The notes: generated from the sequence alone by a model not told the origin. A stretch of 64,000 bases of DNA from JASLQO01 sp002327525 (GCA_030744435.1 JASLQO010000011.1:62001-126000), one strand, 5' to 3'. Shown: positions 1 through 9,835, counted from the first letter of the stretch. A program made the numbers and translations.

Positions 1-1
1 C

Positions 2-1150
2 ATCGCTATTGCGCTCGCTGCGTGGCTGGTCTCCGGCCAATGGAACTCCAGCGAACTGCCCGAACACACGACGCTAGCAGAGCAGAATCGCGAAAGCACG
101 GTGAAGAGCGAAGATCGGACTCCCACCCGGGTACGTGCCAGGGTGATTCACGCCGAACCCCAGTTTCAACAGGTGCTCGTGCGCGGAAAAACCGAAAACA
201 AGCGTACGGTTCAGGTGCGTAGCGAGATCGCAGGGCGTGTCGTCGAACGGCCCGTGGAGCGCGGAACCGTCGTCGACGAAGGTGATCTGCTGTGCCGCGT
301 GTCCGTTGACGATCGTATTGCGGGTCTCACGGAAGCGCAGGAAGCGCTCAGGCAGGCGCGCATCGAATATCAGGGCAGCCTGGAACTCAAAGAAAAGGGC
401 TTCCAGTCCGAGACCGCCATCGCCCAGACACGTGCACGCCTGGCCTCGGCACAGGCCCAGGTCAAGCGCCGCCAGCTGGATGTGGAACGCACGCGCATTC
501 GCGCACCGTTTTCTGGCATCGTCGAAGACCTGCACCAGAACGTGGGTGACTACCTGACACCCGGCGCGGGTTGTGTCACGCTGGTCGACCTGGATCCCAT
601 GTTGCTCATCGGCCGCGTATCGGAACGTGATGTGCTCAACGTGACGCTCGCGCAAACCGCCACCGGCAAACTGTCCGATGGCCGGACAGTGAGCGGCCCC
701 ATCACCTTCATCGGCCAGCAGAGCGATCCCGCAACGCGAACGTACGCGATCGAGGTGCAGATCCCGAATTCGGACTTTATGCTGCGCAGCGGCATCACCA
801 CCGAGTTCAGCATTCCCGTCAACGAGGTAATGGCCCAAAAAATCAGCCCATCGTTGTTCGCCCTCGATGACGAAGGCCAGATCGGGGTTCGCACGATCAA
901 TGAACGCAGCGTGGTGGAATTCTACATCGTGGACATGGTTCGCGATGACCACGACGGTGTGTGGGTGAGCGGTCTGCCGGAAGTGACCACGCTGATCACC
1001 GTGGGCCAGGAACTGGTGATGCCGGGTGAGACCGTGGAAATCGAATTCGAGGCCAGCCTCGAGATGCATGCGGAAGCACCACCGCCACAGTCGAGTCTCT
1101 CGCGTACACTCAGCGTGGAAACGCCCTTGGGCCCCTACACCGGCCACTGA
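2..1150 (+). CDS. RND efflux periplasmic adaptor (membrane-fusion protein), 5' end outside window
   Basis: Periplasmic adaptor linking an inner-membrane RND pump to an outer-membrane channel. The frame is open from base 2 and its first visible residues (IAIALAAWLVSG) form a membrane anchor, so the true start lies upstream. The GTG at 101 would remove the anchor and is rejected. The HlyD/AcrA layout is visible: a first lipoyl half (VRSEIAGRVVE), a Q/E/R-rich alpha-hairpin, a second lipoyl half (RIRAPFSGIVED), then beta-barrel sequence to the C-terminus. The RND permease begins 20 bases downstream on the same strand, so the two form an operon. The substrate cannot be read from the sequence. Confidence 0.9.
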   Translation: MAIALAAWLVSGQWNSSELPEHTTLAEQNRESTVKSEDRTPTRVRARVIHAEPQFQQVLVRGKTENKRTVQVRSEIAGRVVERPVERGTVVDEGDLLCRVSVDDRIAGLTEAQEALRQARIEYQGSLELKEKGFQSETAIAQTRARLASAQAQVKRRQLDVERTRIRAPFSGIVEDLHQNVGDYLTPGAGCVTLVDLDPMLLIGRVSERDVLNVTLAQTATGKLSDGRTVSGPITFIGQQSDPATRTYAIEVQIPNSDFMLRSGITTEFSIPVNEVMAQKISPSLFALDDEGQIGVRTINERSVVEFYIVDMVRDDHDGVWVSGLPEVTTLITVGQELVMPGETVEIEFEASLEMHAEAPPPQSSLSRTLSVETPLGPYTGH

Positions 1151-1170
1151 TCGTCTGAGACGACGAAGCC

Positions 1171-4100
1171 ATGAACTCTTTCATCGACGCGGCCATCAAC
1201 CGGGCACGCACCACCCTGCTGATCATGGCGATGGTGGTGATCGCCGGTCTAATCGCCCGTGCAGCCATCCCGGTGGAAAACGACCCTCGCATCGAGGTGC
1301 CGTTTTTCATCATCAATATCCTGCACGAGGGCATCTCCCCCGAGGATGCCGAACGCCTGCTGGCAATGCCGCTCGAAATCGAGCTGCGCACCGTAGAGGG
1401 CGTGAAGGAGTTCACCTCGTATGCCTCCGAGGGCTTCGGCACGGTGATGGTGGAGTTCGATGCAGACTACGATCTCGACACCGCCCTGATGGATGTACGC
1501 GAGGCGGTCGATCGTACTAAACCGGAACTACCGAGCACCGCAGAAGAACCCATCGTCCGTGAGGCGAACACCGACGACTTCCCGATCCTCCAGGTCAACC
1601 TGGTGGGCGAGGACGTTCCTGAACGGGTGCTCTACAACCTCGCCATCGAGCTACGGGATGCCATCGAGGGCATACCCAATGTGCTGGACGCAGAGATCCA
1701 GGGTCACCGCGAGGAGCTGCTCGAAGCCGTGATCAATCCGCGCGAGCTCGAGGCTTATCAGATTTCCAATGAAGAGCTCATTTCTACCATCATGCGCAAC
1801 AACCGGCTGATTCCGGCCGGCAGTCTCGACACCGGACAGGGCCGCTTCGCGGTAAAGGTACCGAGCGTGATCGAGGAAGCGCGCGATATCTTCGATCTGC
1901 CGGTGCGCGCAAGCGGCGATACGGTGGTGACACTCGACGACATCGCCACGATCCGCCGCACATTCAAGGACCGCACCAGCTACGCACGCGTCAACGGCAA
2001 CGAGACGATCTCACTGAATGTCATCAAGCGCGCCAATGCCAACATCATCGACACCATAGATGCGGTGAAAGCTATTGCCGAACGACACCGCAAGAAGCTG
2101 CCGGGGCGTGTGGACATCTTCTACTCCCAGGACCAGGCCCCCTTTGCACAGAGCCAGGTGACGGAACTGCAGGGCAACATATTCACCGCTCTCGCATTCA
2201 TCATGGTGATCGTTGTAGCGGCCATGGGTTTTCGAAGCGGCGTGATCGTCGGTCTCAGCATCCCCATTTCGTTCCTGTTCTCGCTCATCTTTATCTACCT
2301 GCTCGGCTACACATTCAACTTCATGGTCATGTTCGGTATGTTGCTGGGGCTCGGCATGCTAATCGATGGCGCCATCGTGGTGACCGAATATGCCGATCGT
2401 AAAATGACGGAGGGCTTCGACAGCCGTTCGGCTTACGCGCTGGCCGCCAAGCGCATGTTCTGGCCGGTGACCGCCTCCATCGCAACCACGCTTGCCGCGT
2501 TTCTGCCGCTGATGTTCTGGCCTGGCATATCCGGCAAGTTCATGCGCTTTCTGCCTGTAACGGTATTCACCGTTCTCTCAGGTTCCCTGCTCTACGCATT
2601 GGTGTTCGGACCCACTCTCGGCTCTATCTTCGGGAGAGCCGGGTCGCGGGACGACAAAGCGATGAATACGCTGAAACAACTCGAGGATGGCGATCCAACC
2701 CAGCTCAGCTCCATTACCGGCGTGTATGCACGCATCCTCGAGTTTTGTGCGCGTTATTCCGCCCTGACACTCGCCATCACGCTGATGGTGCTGTTCACCA
2801 CCTTCTGGGCTTACGCTAACTACGGCAAGGGCATGACGTACTTCACCGATTCGGAACCCATGTTTGCCCAGGTCACCGTGCGTGCGCGCGGGAATCTCTC
2901 GGCCGACGAGATCAACGACCTGGTCAGTGAGGTGGAGGAGCAGATCCTGCAGGTGCGGGGCATTCTGGGCATCAATACGTACACAACACTGCCGGGTGGA
3001 CCTTCGCGCAATGGTGGTTTCGACCACGTCGGCCAGATTTTCGTGGAACTGCATCCGGAGGATGAACGCGACCGATCAGGGACCGAAATCCTCGAGGAGA
3101 TTCGTGAACGCACGGCGCCCATTACCGGCATCGTCGTGGAAGTGAAGAAGCAGGAACAGGGCCCGTACGGCGGCAAACCCATCGAAATCCAGTTCACGTC
3201 TCACAATCGCGACTTACTCGAACCGGCCGTGGAACGCGTGGTTCAGTATCTCGATAGTAGCGTCGATGGCCTTCGCGATCTGGAAGATACACGCTCCATG
3301 CCGGGCATCGAATGGAAGCTGACCGTCGATCGGGCCCAGGCAGCCCTGTACGGGGCGGACGTATCCCAGGTCGGTATTGCCGTGCAGCTGGTCACCAATG
3401 GTGTGAAGGTGGGCGAGTACCGGCCCGACAAAGCAGATGACGCGGTGGACATCCGCGTACGTTATCCGGCCGGCGAACGCGGTATCGCCGCCCTCGACGA
3501 GTTGAAGGTGAGTACCGTACAGGGGCTGATTCCGATATCGAATTTCGTCAGTCGGGAAGCCGGACCCAACGTCGATACCATTCAACGTATCGACGGCATG
3601 CCGGTCGAATACATCAGGGCCGATGTCGCGCCCGGTGTACTGGCGGACACCAAGGTCCGGGAAATCCAGGCCTGGCTCGAAAACCAAACCCTCGATCCAG
3701 ACCTCACCATCGAATTTCGCGGCACCAACGAAGAACAGAACAAAGCCATGGCGTTCGTCTCACTGGCCTTTCTGTTATCGCTGCTGTTGATGTTCGTGCT
3801 GCTGGTCACGCAGTTCAACAGTTTCTACCAGAGCACGCTCATTCTGTTCGCTGTCATACTGTCCATGGCCGGCGTGCTGTTGGGTCTTCTGGCCACCGGC
3901 AAGCCATTCAGCACCATCCTGACCGGAGTCGGCGTGGTGGCGCTCGCCGGCATCGTGGTGAACAACAACATCGTACTGATCGATACATACAACCACCTCC
4001 GGCGCGAGCACCCGGAACTCGACTACATTGCCCTTATCGTGCGCACCGGTGCGCAACGTCTGCGACCAGTCGTGCTGACCACCGTCACGACGGTGTTCGG

Positions 4101-4350
4101 CCTGTTACCGCTCGCCAGCAACTTCAGCGTCGATCTCATCAACCGCTCGATCATTCATGGCGGTATGATGTCTTCATTCTGGGTGCCGCTTTCACAGGCA
4201 ATCGTCTCCGGCCTGTCCTTCGCCGCCCTGCTGACTCTGGTTACCACACCCGCCATGCTGGCAGTACCTCATCAGCTACGTGCCCTGAGTGCGCGTACCG
4301 GCGACAAACGGCGGGAGCGAGGCGGTGATACGGAGGAAGCGCTCGCCTAA
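1171..4350 (+). CDS. RND family efflux permease (AcrB/HAE1-like)
   Basis: Proton-driven inner-membrane drug or lipid exporter of 1059 residues, the normal length of the family. It has an N-terminal transmembrane helix, a first periplasmic porter domain (about aa 35-330), a block of six helices (about 335-560), a second porter domain and a final helix block (about 850-1030). The proton-relay segment of TM4 reads GMLIDGAIVVTE, with one Asp (D399) followed by Gly where AcrB has two Asp. The second half keeps the family motif GIVVNNNIVLID. It follows its adaptor by 20 bp. No outer-membrane factor or regulator is visible in the window. Confidence 0.95.
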   Translation: MNSFIDAAINRARTTLLIMAMVVIAGLIARAAIPVENDPRIEVPFFIINILHEGISPEDAERLLAMPLEIELRTVEGVKEFTSYASEGFGTVMVEFDADYDLDTALMDVREAVDRTKPELPSTAEEPIVREANTDDFPILQVNLVGEDVPERVLYNLAIELRDAIEGIPNVLDAEIQGHREELLEAVINPRELEAYQISNEELISTIMRNNRLIPAGSLDTGQGRFAVKVPSVIEEARDIFDLPVRASGDTVVTLDDIATIRRTFKDRTSYARVNGNETISLNVIKRANANIIDTIDAVKAIAERHRKKLPGRVDIFYSQDQAPFAQSQVTELQGNIFTALAFIMVIVVAAMGFRSGVIVGLSIPISFLFSLIFIYLLGYTFNFMVMFGMLLGLGMLIDGAIVVTEYADRKMTEGFDSRSAYALAAKRMFWPVTASIATTLAAFLPLMFWPGISGKFMRFLPVTVFTVLSGSLLYALVFGPTLGSIFGRAGSRDDKAMNTLKQLEDGDPTQLSSITGVYARILEFCARYSALTLAITLMVLFTTFWAYANYGKGMTYFTDSEPMFAQVTVRARGNLSADEINDLVSEVEEQILQVRGILGINTYTTLPGGPSRNGGFDHVGQIFVELHPEDERDRSGTEILEEIRERTAPITGIVVEVKKQEQGPYGGKPIEIQFTSHNRDLLEPAVERVVQYLDSSVDGLRDLEDTRSMPGIEWKLTVDRAQAALYGADVSQVGIAVQLVTNGVKVGEYRPDKADDAVDIRVRYPAGERGIAALDELKVSTVQGLIPISNFVSREAGPNVDTIQRIDGMPVEYIRADVAPGVLADTKVREIQAWLENQTLDPDLTIEFRGTNEEQNKAMAFVSLAFLLSLLLMFVLLVTQFNSFYQSTLILFAVILSMAGVLLGLLATGKPFSTILTGVGVVALAGIVVNNNIVLIDTYNHLRREHPELDYIALIVRTGAQRLRPVVLTTVTTVFGLLPLASNFSVDLINRSIIHGGMMSSFWVPLSQAIVSGLSFAALLTLVTTPAMLAVPHQLRALSARTGDKRRERGGDTEEALA

Positions 4351-4406
4351 CCACGGGAGCTGGCTTAACATCTCCACCCCATCGGTGCCGATTGCTGCGA
4401 GTACAG

Positions 4407-6884
4407 ATGGATCTTCTGCGTCCCCTTTCTGAAGTACAGGCCTCGGATGCCGCTCTCGTGGGCGGAAAGGCCGCGCAGCTAGGTGAATTACATCGCATGG
4501 GGTGCCAGATTCCGGAAGGTATCGTCGTCACGACCGACGCCTTCGCCCGACATTTCCCTCACACCCACGCCGAGCGTCCCCCTCGTCCGGTGCTGAATCC
4601 CGGGATTCTCGAGCTGCTCGACGAAGCAATCGAGACAATCTGGGGCGAACCGTTGCCGCCGCTGGCAGTTCGCAGCTCGGCATATGGCGAAGACGGCGTC
4701 AGCACCAGCTTTGCCGGTCAACACGAAACCTACTACTACGTCTCCCGAGAACGCCTGCCGGAGGCTATCGTGGACTGCTGGATGTCCCTGTGGGCCGACG
4801 AGGCCCTTGCCTATCGTGAGCACTCCGGCATCGCCGAGCCACCTGCGATGGCCGTCATCGTTCAGCGCATGATCCGCTCGCACAGTGCCGGGGTCGTCTT
4901 CACGCGCGATCCCACGAACCGCTATCCCGATCAGGTGATCATCGAATCCGTCTGGGGACTGGGTGCCGCGCTCGTCGATGGCCGGGTAACGCCAGACCAG
5001 TTCCGCGTGAATCGCGGTCTCGACATCGTCGGTCAGCATCCCACGCGAAAGCGCTTCAAGGTCGACGAGAATCTGACACTTGACACAGCTGAACGCCTCC
5101 AGCCCGTGCCGAGCCACCTGCAGGCCCAGGCGAGTCTCGCCCACGACCAGGTACTGGAGATCGCCCGCGCATCGCTTCGTATCGCCGAAGCCGAGGGGGA
5201 GGATCAAGACATCGAATGGGCATACGAGGACCGGCAGCTGTATTTTTTGCAGACCAGGCCCGTCACGACATCCGCGAGCACAGCCACTTCGATAGAGGGC
5301 GAATGGGTCGTGTTCAAACCCATACTGGAGAATTTCCAGGATCCGCTCACGCCGCTGTCTGTAGATCTGTTCGAGCACATCCTCCCGGGCCTCATTCGAT
5401 TCATCGACGGACGCTGTTACATCAGCCTGCGCATGGCGCGTATGCTGGTACCGCTCAAACTCACAGATCGTCAGTTGATCGACCTGTTGATGTTGCGTAT
5501 GGATGCAGCCGATGCAGACCCCGATTGGCGCAGGCTGCCGATCTTTCTCCTGCTCATGGGAATCGCATATCTGGCAAACGGTTCCTTCCGGCACCGTTCG
5601 GCCCGCATCGGTGCACGGGGACTGGCCCGATTTCAGGAGCTGGTATCACGTCTGAGGAACAACCCACGTTACGATGCACTAGCGACCATGCAGCGACTGT
5701 TCCAGGGCAGCCATCCGTGGCACCCGATAGGTCACTACGTCATGCAGCTGAACATCTCGGCAGGACGCTACTTTCTCTTCATGTCGCTACTGAAACGGCT
5801 GCTAGCCTGGGCGGCTCCCGGTTTTCCGGAACAGCGCATCGGTGAACTGTGCCGCAGCGACGAAGCCATGGCGTCCCGCGACATGGTGGAAGACCTACTC
5901 TCGCTGGCGGCCATCGCACGTGAACACGTCGCCATCGAGGACGCACTGCGAACCAAAGATCCCGCCCGCATGGCAGCCATCGTGAGCGAACTCGACAGCG
6001 ACCATGCATTCGTTGTCACGCTGAAGCGCTTCCTCGAGACTCACGGACATCGCTGCGTGCGTGAACTGGAATTGATGTCCGTACGCTGGCGGGAGGATCC
6101 CACGCCCGTCATTGCCATGCTGCGTAGCTACCTCGATGCATCCCCGCAACAACCGGATCGTCCCCTGGACGCACATGCGCTTCGACTCGCGGCACGCGAT
6201 GAGTTGCACCAGCGGATAGAATCGCGCTTCAAGCGCGCGGTGGTCGAATACGTCATCGCTCGCACGAGTTTCTACGTGGCGCTGCGCGAGAACACACGCT
6301 ACTACCACACCATGGGATTCGACGCCGTGCGCCGCAAGATCAAGGCAATGGAACAGCAGCTTATCTATGACGGCAGCCTCAGATGCGCCGATGACCTGTT
6401 CTACCTGCACTGGGACGAAATTCAGGACTTGTTGCACAAGCGCACCGACTGGCATGACGTCGAGCGGACGATTCTCGAACGCCGCCAGGCCTGGCAACGC
6501 GCCTGTCGCACGCAGCCTCCCGAAACAATCAACGTGGCTCTTGAGCCTTTGCCTGAACACGATGGATTGACAGGCCAGTGCGCCAGTACGGGTTTCGCCG
6601 AGGGCACGGCACGCGTTATCTTCGATCCCACGCTGAACGAAGACTTCTGTGCCGGTGACGTTCTCGTCGCACCCCACACAGACCCCGCGTGGACACCACT
6701 TTTTCCCAGGGCCGCTGCCGTGGTCGTCGGCGTGGGTAGTTGCCTCTCACACGCCGGGACCATCGCACGTGGGTACGACATTCCCTGTCTCGTGGACGTG
6801 GAAGGATGTACCGAACGAATCTCCTCGGGTCAGCATCTGCGCGTGTATGCAACCGAGGGGTATCTCGAGATCGTCGAGACATGA
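4407..6884 (+). CDS. Rifampin-phosphotransferase-like / PEP-synthase-like dikinase
   Basis: ATP-dependent phosphotransferase of 825 aa. The N-terminal ATP-grasp (PPDK-N) domain shows GGKAAQLGEL near aa 22, VRSSAYGEDG, ESVWGLGAALVDG and FLQTRPVT near aa 290. A long helical middle region follows. The C-terminal swivelling phosphohistidine domain has CLSHAGTIARGYDIPCLV with the catalytic His at about residue 782, some 43 residues from the end. The pyruvate/PEP-binding barrel of true PEP synthase is absent. Order and length match rifampin phosphotransferase (Rph), which uses ATP, water and rifampin, but the middle domain is not specific enough to name the substrate. The ATG at 4407 is preferred over the TTG at 4392. 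It follows the RND operon by 56 bp. Confidence 0.8.
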   Translation: MDLLRPLSEVQASDAALVGGKAAQLGELHRMGCQIPEGIVVTTDAFARHFPHTHAERPPRPVLNPGILELLDEAIETIWGEPLPPLAVRSSAYGEDGVSTSFAGQHETYYYVSRERLPEAIVDCWMSLWADEALAYREHSGIAEPPAMAVIVQRMIRSHSAGVVFTRDPTNRYPDQVIIESVWGLGAALVDGRVTPDQFRVNRGLDIVGQHPTRKRFKVDENLTLDTAERLQPVPSHLQAQASLAHDQVLEIARASLRIAEAEGEDQDIEWAYEDRQLYFLQTRPVTTSASTATSIEGEWVVFKPILENFQDPLTPLSVDLFEHILPGLIRFIDGRCYISLRMARMLVPLKLTDRQLIDLLMLRMDAADADPDWRRLPIFLLLMGIAYLANGSFRHRSARIGARGLARFQELVSRLRNNPRYDALATMQRLFQGSHPWHPIGHYVMQLNISAGRYFLFMSLLKRLLAWAAPGFPEQRIGELCRSDEAMASRDMVEDLLSLAAIAREHVAIEDALRTKDPARMAAIVSELDSDHAFVVTLKRFLETHGHRCVRELELMSVRWREDPTPVIAMLRSYLDASPQQPDRPLDAHALRLAARDELHQRIESRFKRAVVEYVIARTSFYVALRENTRYYHTMGFDAVRRKIKAMEQQLIYDGSLRCADDLFYLHWDEIQDLLHKRTDWHDVERTILERRQAWQRACRTQPPETINVALEPLPEHDGLTGQCASTGFAEGTARVIFDPTLNEDFCAGDVLVAPHTDPAWTPLFPRAAAVVVGVGSCLSHAGTIARGYDIPCLVDVEGCTERISSGQHLRVYATEGYLEIVET

Positions 6885-7126
6885 GCATCCTGGTGTTTTT
6901 CCTCACGCTGCCCCTGGCCGTGTCCACCCTGGGAGCCATGCTTCGCTTCCTGGATGACGCCCCACCGACACAGGTGCTGCACGCCGTGACCTGGCGCCTG
7001 CTACTCACGCTCGCGCTGATGTGGTTCACAGACGCCCCGCTGAGCATACTGACGGCGTTCGTCACGATTCTGGCCCTGCAGATACTGTCTTTCTGCGTGA
7101 CCCGCGCCTTTCCCACCAGACGTTGA
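6881..7126 (+). CDS. Small hypothetical membrane protein (81 aa)
   Basis: The start ATG overlaps the stop of the dikinase gene (ATGA), which implies translational coupling. The product is 81 residues with about three hydrophobic stretches (SILVFFLTLPLAVS, LLLTLALMWF, AFVTILALQILSF) and a basic C-terminus, so it is probably an inner-membrane protein. I do not recognise a family. A longer upstream in-frame extension exists but lies inside the dikinase gene and has no hydrophobic character. Confidence 0.6.
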   Translation: MSILVFFLTLPLAVSTLGAMLRFLDDAPPTQVLHAVTWRLLLTLALMWFTDAPLSILTAFVTILALQILSFCVTRAFPTRR

Positions 7127-7284
7127 CCGCCAGGGCAGCGGATGAAAGAAGCCCCGGCATTCCAAAGGGGCAAGGAGGAGGGCATGGACTGCCGGGGCGC
7201 TGCGAACAGCCCGGACATACTATGAAACCCCCTTTTCTCCCGACGAACGAATCAGCCTGCCATGCGAGCCGGAAATCGCTTCGC
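7127..7284. other. Non-coding stretch with a long inverted repeat
   Basis: No convincing gene. A perfect 9-base inverted repeat (GCCCCGGCA at 7151-7159, TGCCGGGGC at 7190-7198) encloses about 30 bases that include a purine-rich GGAGGAGG run just before an ATG with only a 13-codon frame. It could be a hairpin at the end of the dikinase transcript. There is no T-run, so a terminator call is not supported. Confidence 0.35.
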
Positions 7285-7530
7285 TCAATCGTGCGAATTC
7301 AGCCATTCGATGACGGTGGGATAGGCGTTGCGATCCTATACCAGAAACAAGTGACCCCTTCGAACATAACGAGTTCACTGCCTGCAATCTGATCGTGCAT
7401 TGCCTCCTGATTGTCGGGAGGTGCGATATCATCGTAACGTCCAGCAGCTATCAGCACCGGCACTGACAGCCCCGCCAAGCGCTCGTAAGTATCGTGTCCG
7501 GCACGCGCATGTAGTTGATTGGCCGCACCC
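7285..7530 (-). pseudogene. Alpha/beta hydrolase, C-terminal remnant
   Basis: The minus strand encodes the C-terminal part of an alpha/beta-fold hydrolase: ARAGHDTYERLAGLSVPVLI, then AAGRYDDIAPPDN with the usual Asp loop. A one-base deletion follows at ...VMFEG. In the shifted frame the expected ending continues as HLFLV, an in-frame TAG, DRNAYPTVIEWLNSHD and a stop at 7285. So one frameshift, one nonsense codon and loss of the N-terminal two thirds including the nucleophile are all visible. The intact YciI-like gene starts about 90 bp away on the other strand. Confidence 0.8.
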
Positions 7531-7621
7531 GTCCCCGCATGTGGTCCTCTGACTCCCCTTCGAGGCTCTGCATCATGTATCCTCTCGTGCCGCACTCATC
7601 GTTTGATTCGAGGCGTCAAAC

Positions 7622-7942
7622 ATGGCCGATTACCTCTACCAACTCAAGCCGATACGCCCCGACCTCCTGGCGGGTTCGGCCTCTAGGGTGGAAGAATCCG
7701 ATACCATCGGCCAACACTTCGAATACCCGAGCACTCTGCATCAGGCGGGCGTAGTCGAGCTCGCGAGACGAACCGACACCGATCATGAGAATACATTCGG
7801 CATCGTGCTGCAAAATACCGGCAGCGAATCGTCGGCCCGAAAGATCCTGGAAGAGGATCCAGCCGTGGCGGGTAGAGTCATGAGCGCCAGTCTGTACCCT
7901 TTCAGAATCGCCGTCGGTACGTTGGCGAGACCACCAGAATAA
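7622..7942 (+). CDS. YciI family protein
   Basis: A 106-residue protein with the YciI fold (dimeric alpha/beta-barrel, ferredoxin-like). It has the N-terminal YLYQLKPIRP, the central VVELARRTDTDHENTFGIVL and the C-terminal EEDPAVAGRVMSASLYPFRIA typical of the family. Family members have been linked to small-molecule dehalogenation or hydrolysis, or have no known role. The usual His-Asp pair is not clearly present, so I make no catalytic claim. It lies 24 bp upstream of an LLM oxidoreductase on the same strand and is probably co-transcribed with it. Confidence 0.8.
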   Translation: MADYLYQLKPIRPDLLAGSASRVEESDTIGQHFEYPSTLHQAGVVELARRTDTDHENTFGIVLQNTGSESSARKILEEDPAVAGRVMSASLYPFRIAVGTLARPPE

Positions 7943-7966
7943 TCCCAATCAAGGAGTGAAGTAACG

Positions 7967-8914
7967 ATGTCTCTATCTCTAGGCGTGCACGTTGGCCAGC
8001 AGAACATGAGCATGAACGAAATGCGCACGTTGTGGCGCAAGCTAGATTCTTCCGGCGTCGACTGGATATCCACCTGGGACCATTTTTACGAAGCGCCACC
8101 CAAAAACGGTACCGAGCCCCATTTCGAGGCGTTGGCCACGCTCGGTGCTCTCGCCGCCGAAACCACCAATGCACGCATCGGCTGCCTGGTTTTCTATATC
8201 GGCTACCGGAATCCCGCAATGCTGGCCAAAGCCGCAACGACGCTCGACCACATCACGGGAGGGCGCTTTGAACTCGGCATCGGTGCCGGCTGGCACATCT
8301 GGGAAGCCACCGCTTATGGCTACGCATTCCCGGATATCGGCACCCGCCTCGACATGTTGGATGAGGCGGCCTATCTGATCCGTCAGTTACTCACCGAGGA
8401 GCGTACTACTTTCAATGGCAAACACTATCAGACGGTGGATGCCAGCTGCCTGCCTCAACCGGTGCAATCGCACCTGCCTATCTGGATCGGCGGCGTCGGA
8501 GAGAAACGTACCCTGAAGATCGTGGCGGATCGTGCCGATGGCTGGAACGCCGCCTACCTGCCACCCGATGAGTTCGCACGCGTCAACCAGGTACTCAACC
8601 ACTGGTGTGAGGAAGAAAACCGCGATCCGAAATCGATCAAACGTGCCGCCAACATCATGTTCAACCTCGGCATGGACGAGGACGACGTAAAACGGCAACG
8701 CAAACTAATCGCTGCGGACTGGGGTGAAATGGCGGAGCGTATTTCAGGCGGCGCGTTGCTGTGCACGCCTGACCGCGCCGTGGAACGCATCATGGAATAT
8801 CGCGATGCGGGGGCTGATGAAATCAATATCGCACTGCGTGCACCATGGCATGCGGAAGCGCTCGATGCCTACCTCACCGACGTCATGCCGACGGTGCGAC
8901 GCGCGGCGCACTAA
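7967..8914 (+). CDS. LLM class flavin/F420-dependent oxidoreductase
   Basis: Luciferase-like monooxygenase-fold enzyme, 315 aa, a TIM barrel with a flavin or F420 cofactor. Visible family features are STWDHF after strand 2, the segment LGALAAETTNARIGCLV, the ITGGRFELGIGAGWH motif near aa 95-110 and LPIWIGGVGEKRTLKIVA near aa 168. It is preceded by AAGGAG (7951-7956), about 10 bases before the ATG. It is one of three LLM enzymes in this region. The cofactor choice and substrate cannot be decided from sequence alone. Confidence 0.88.
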   Translation: MSLSLGVHVGQQNMSMNEMRTLWRKLDSSGVDWISTWDHFYEAPPKNGTEPHFEALATLGALAAETTNARIGCLVFYIGYRNPAMLAKAATTLDHITGGRFELGIGAGWHIWEATAYGYAFPDIGTRLDMLDEAAYLIRQLLTEERTTFNGKHYQTVDASCLPQPVQSHLPIWIGGVGEKRTLKIVADRADGWNAAYLPPDEFARVNQVLNHWCEEENRDPKSIKRAANIMFNLGMDEDDVKRQRKLIAADWGEMAERISGGALLCTPDRAVERIMEYRDAGADEINIALRAPWHAEALDAYLTDVMPTVRRAAH

Positions 8915-8977
8915 CAGAATTTTGTAACAGGTTCCTCCGGTGGAACTGATTTCGGATTGCGTGCGCATCTGAAACGC

Positions 8978-9835
8978 TCAGCGCCGCGCGGCCAGCGCAT
9001 CCGCGAATGCGATGGCGCGTTCTGCATCCGCCGCATGCAGATTCTCTACTAGTTGCCCATCGAGCACCGCCACGCCCTTGCCCGCTTCAAGAGCCTCGTG
9101 CCATACCGCGAGCACCGCGCGAGCGTGCTCTATGTCCGAGGCATCCAGACCAAACACTTCGTTGGCGATTTCAACCTGTCCCGGATGGATCAGGGTCTTG
9201 CCGTCAAACCCCATCTGCGCACCCTGCAGGCACGCTTCGCGAAAGCTGTCGAGATTGCGGAAGTCGAGATGAACACCATCCAACACATCAAGGCCTAGGC
9301 TGCGAGCCACCAGAACAGCCCGCTGCAACGCATAGGTGAGATTCGAGCGGCTGTCCGTATGTTCGGCTCTCAGTTCCTTTACCAGATCGCTGGTCCCCAT
9401 GATAAGCACCTCCACACGAGACGACGCCGCACCCACCGCTCGCAGATCTATGATGCCAAGTGGCGTTTCGATCATCAGCCAGACTGGCGTGCCCTGCCCG
9501 CCGGCCGCGTCCAGCGAGGAGACGATGGCCTCCACCTGCTCCACCCGGTCGATTTTCGGAAACAACATGCCGTCGATGTTCATGGCCGCGAAGGCGGCGA
9601 CATCGTCCGCTCCCCATGGTGTCTCCAACCCGTTGGCTCGCACGATCAGTTCCCGGTAACCATACCCGCCTTCGTCGACCGCTCGCAGTACCTGCTCACG
9701 TGCCTGCACTTTGGCGTCCGGTGAAACCGCATCCTCTAGGTCAAAAATGATGGTATCGCAATCGATATCGCGGGCCTTTTCCATCGCCCGGGTATTGGCG
9801 CCCGGCATGTAGAGTACGGATCGTCTGGGCTTCAC
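8978..9835 (-). CDS. HpcH/HpaI aldolase / citrate lyase beta-like (CitE-like) protein
   Basis: A 285-residue TIM-barrel C-C lyase of the CitE/malyl-CoA lyase superfamily that cleaves or condenses acyl-CoA with an oxo-acid. Signature elements are RRSVLYMPG at the N-terminus, FDLEDAV with the metal-binding acid, IVRANG with the substrate Arg, MIETPLGI and GFDGKTLIHPGQVEIAN. It converges on the LLM gene at 7967-8914. The CoA substrate is not predictable here, but neighbours (SDR, hydratase, dioxygenases) suggest a catabolic pathway. Confidence 0.88.
   Translation of the reverse strand: MKPRRSVLYMPGANTRAMEKARDIDCDTIIFDLEDAVSPDAKVQAREQVLRAVDEGGYGYRELIVRANGLETPWGADDVAAFAAMNIDGMLFPKIDRVEQVEAIVSSLDAAGGQGTPVWLMIETPLGIIDLRAVGAASSRVEVLIMGTSDLVKELRAEHTDSRSNLTYALQRAVLVARSLGLDVLDGVHLDFRNLDSFREACLQGAQMGFDGKTLIHPGQVEIANEVFGLDASDIEHARAVLAVWHEALEAGKGVAVLDGQLVENLHAADAERAIAFADALAARR

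Noticed and set aside
8925..8955. Terminator between the LLM gene and the CitE-like gene
   Set aside because: The GGTTCC/GGAACT stem is short, has a wobble pair and is not followed by T residues.
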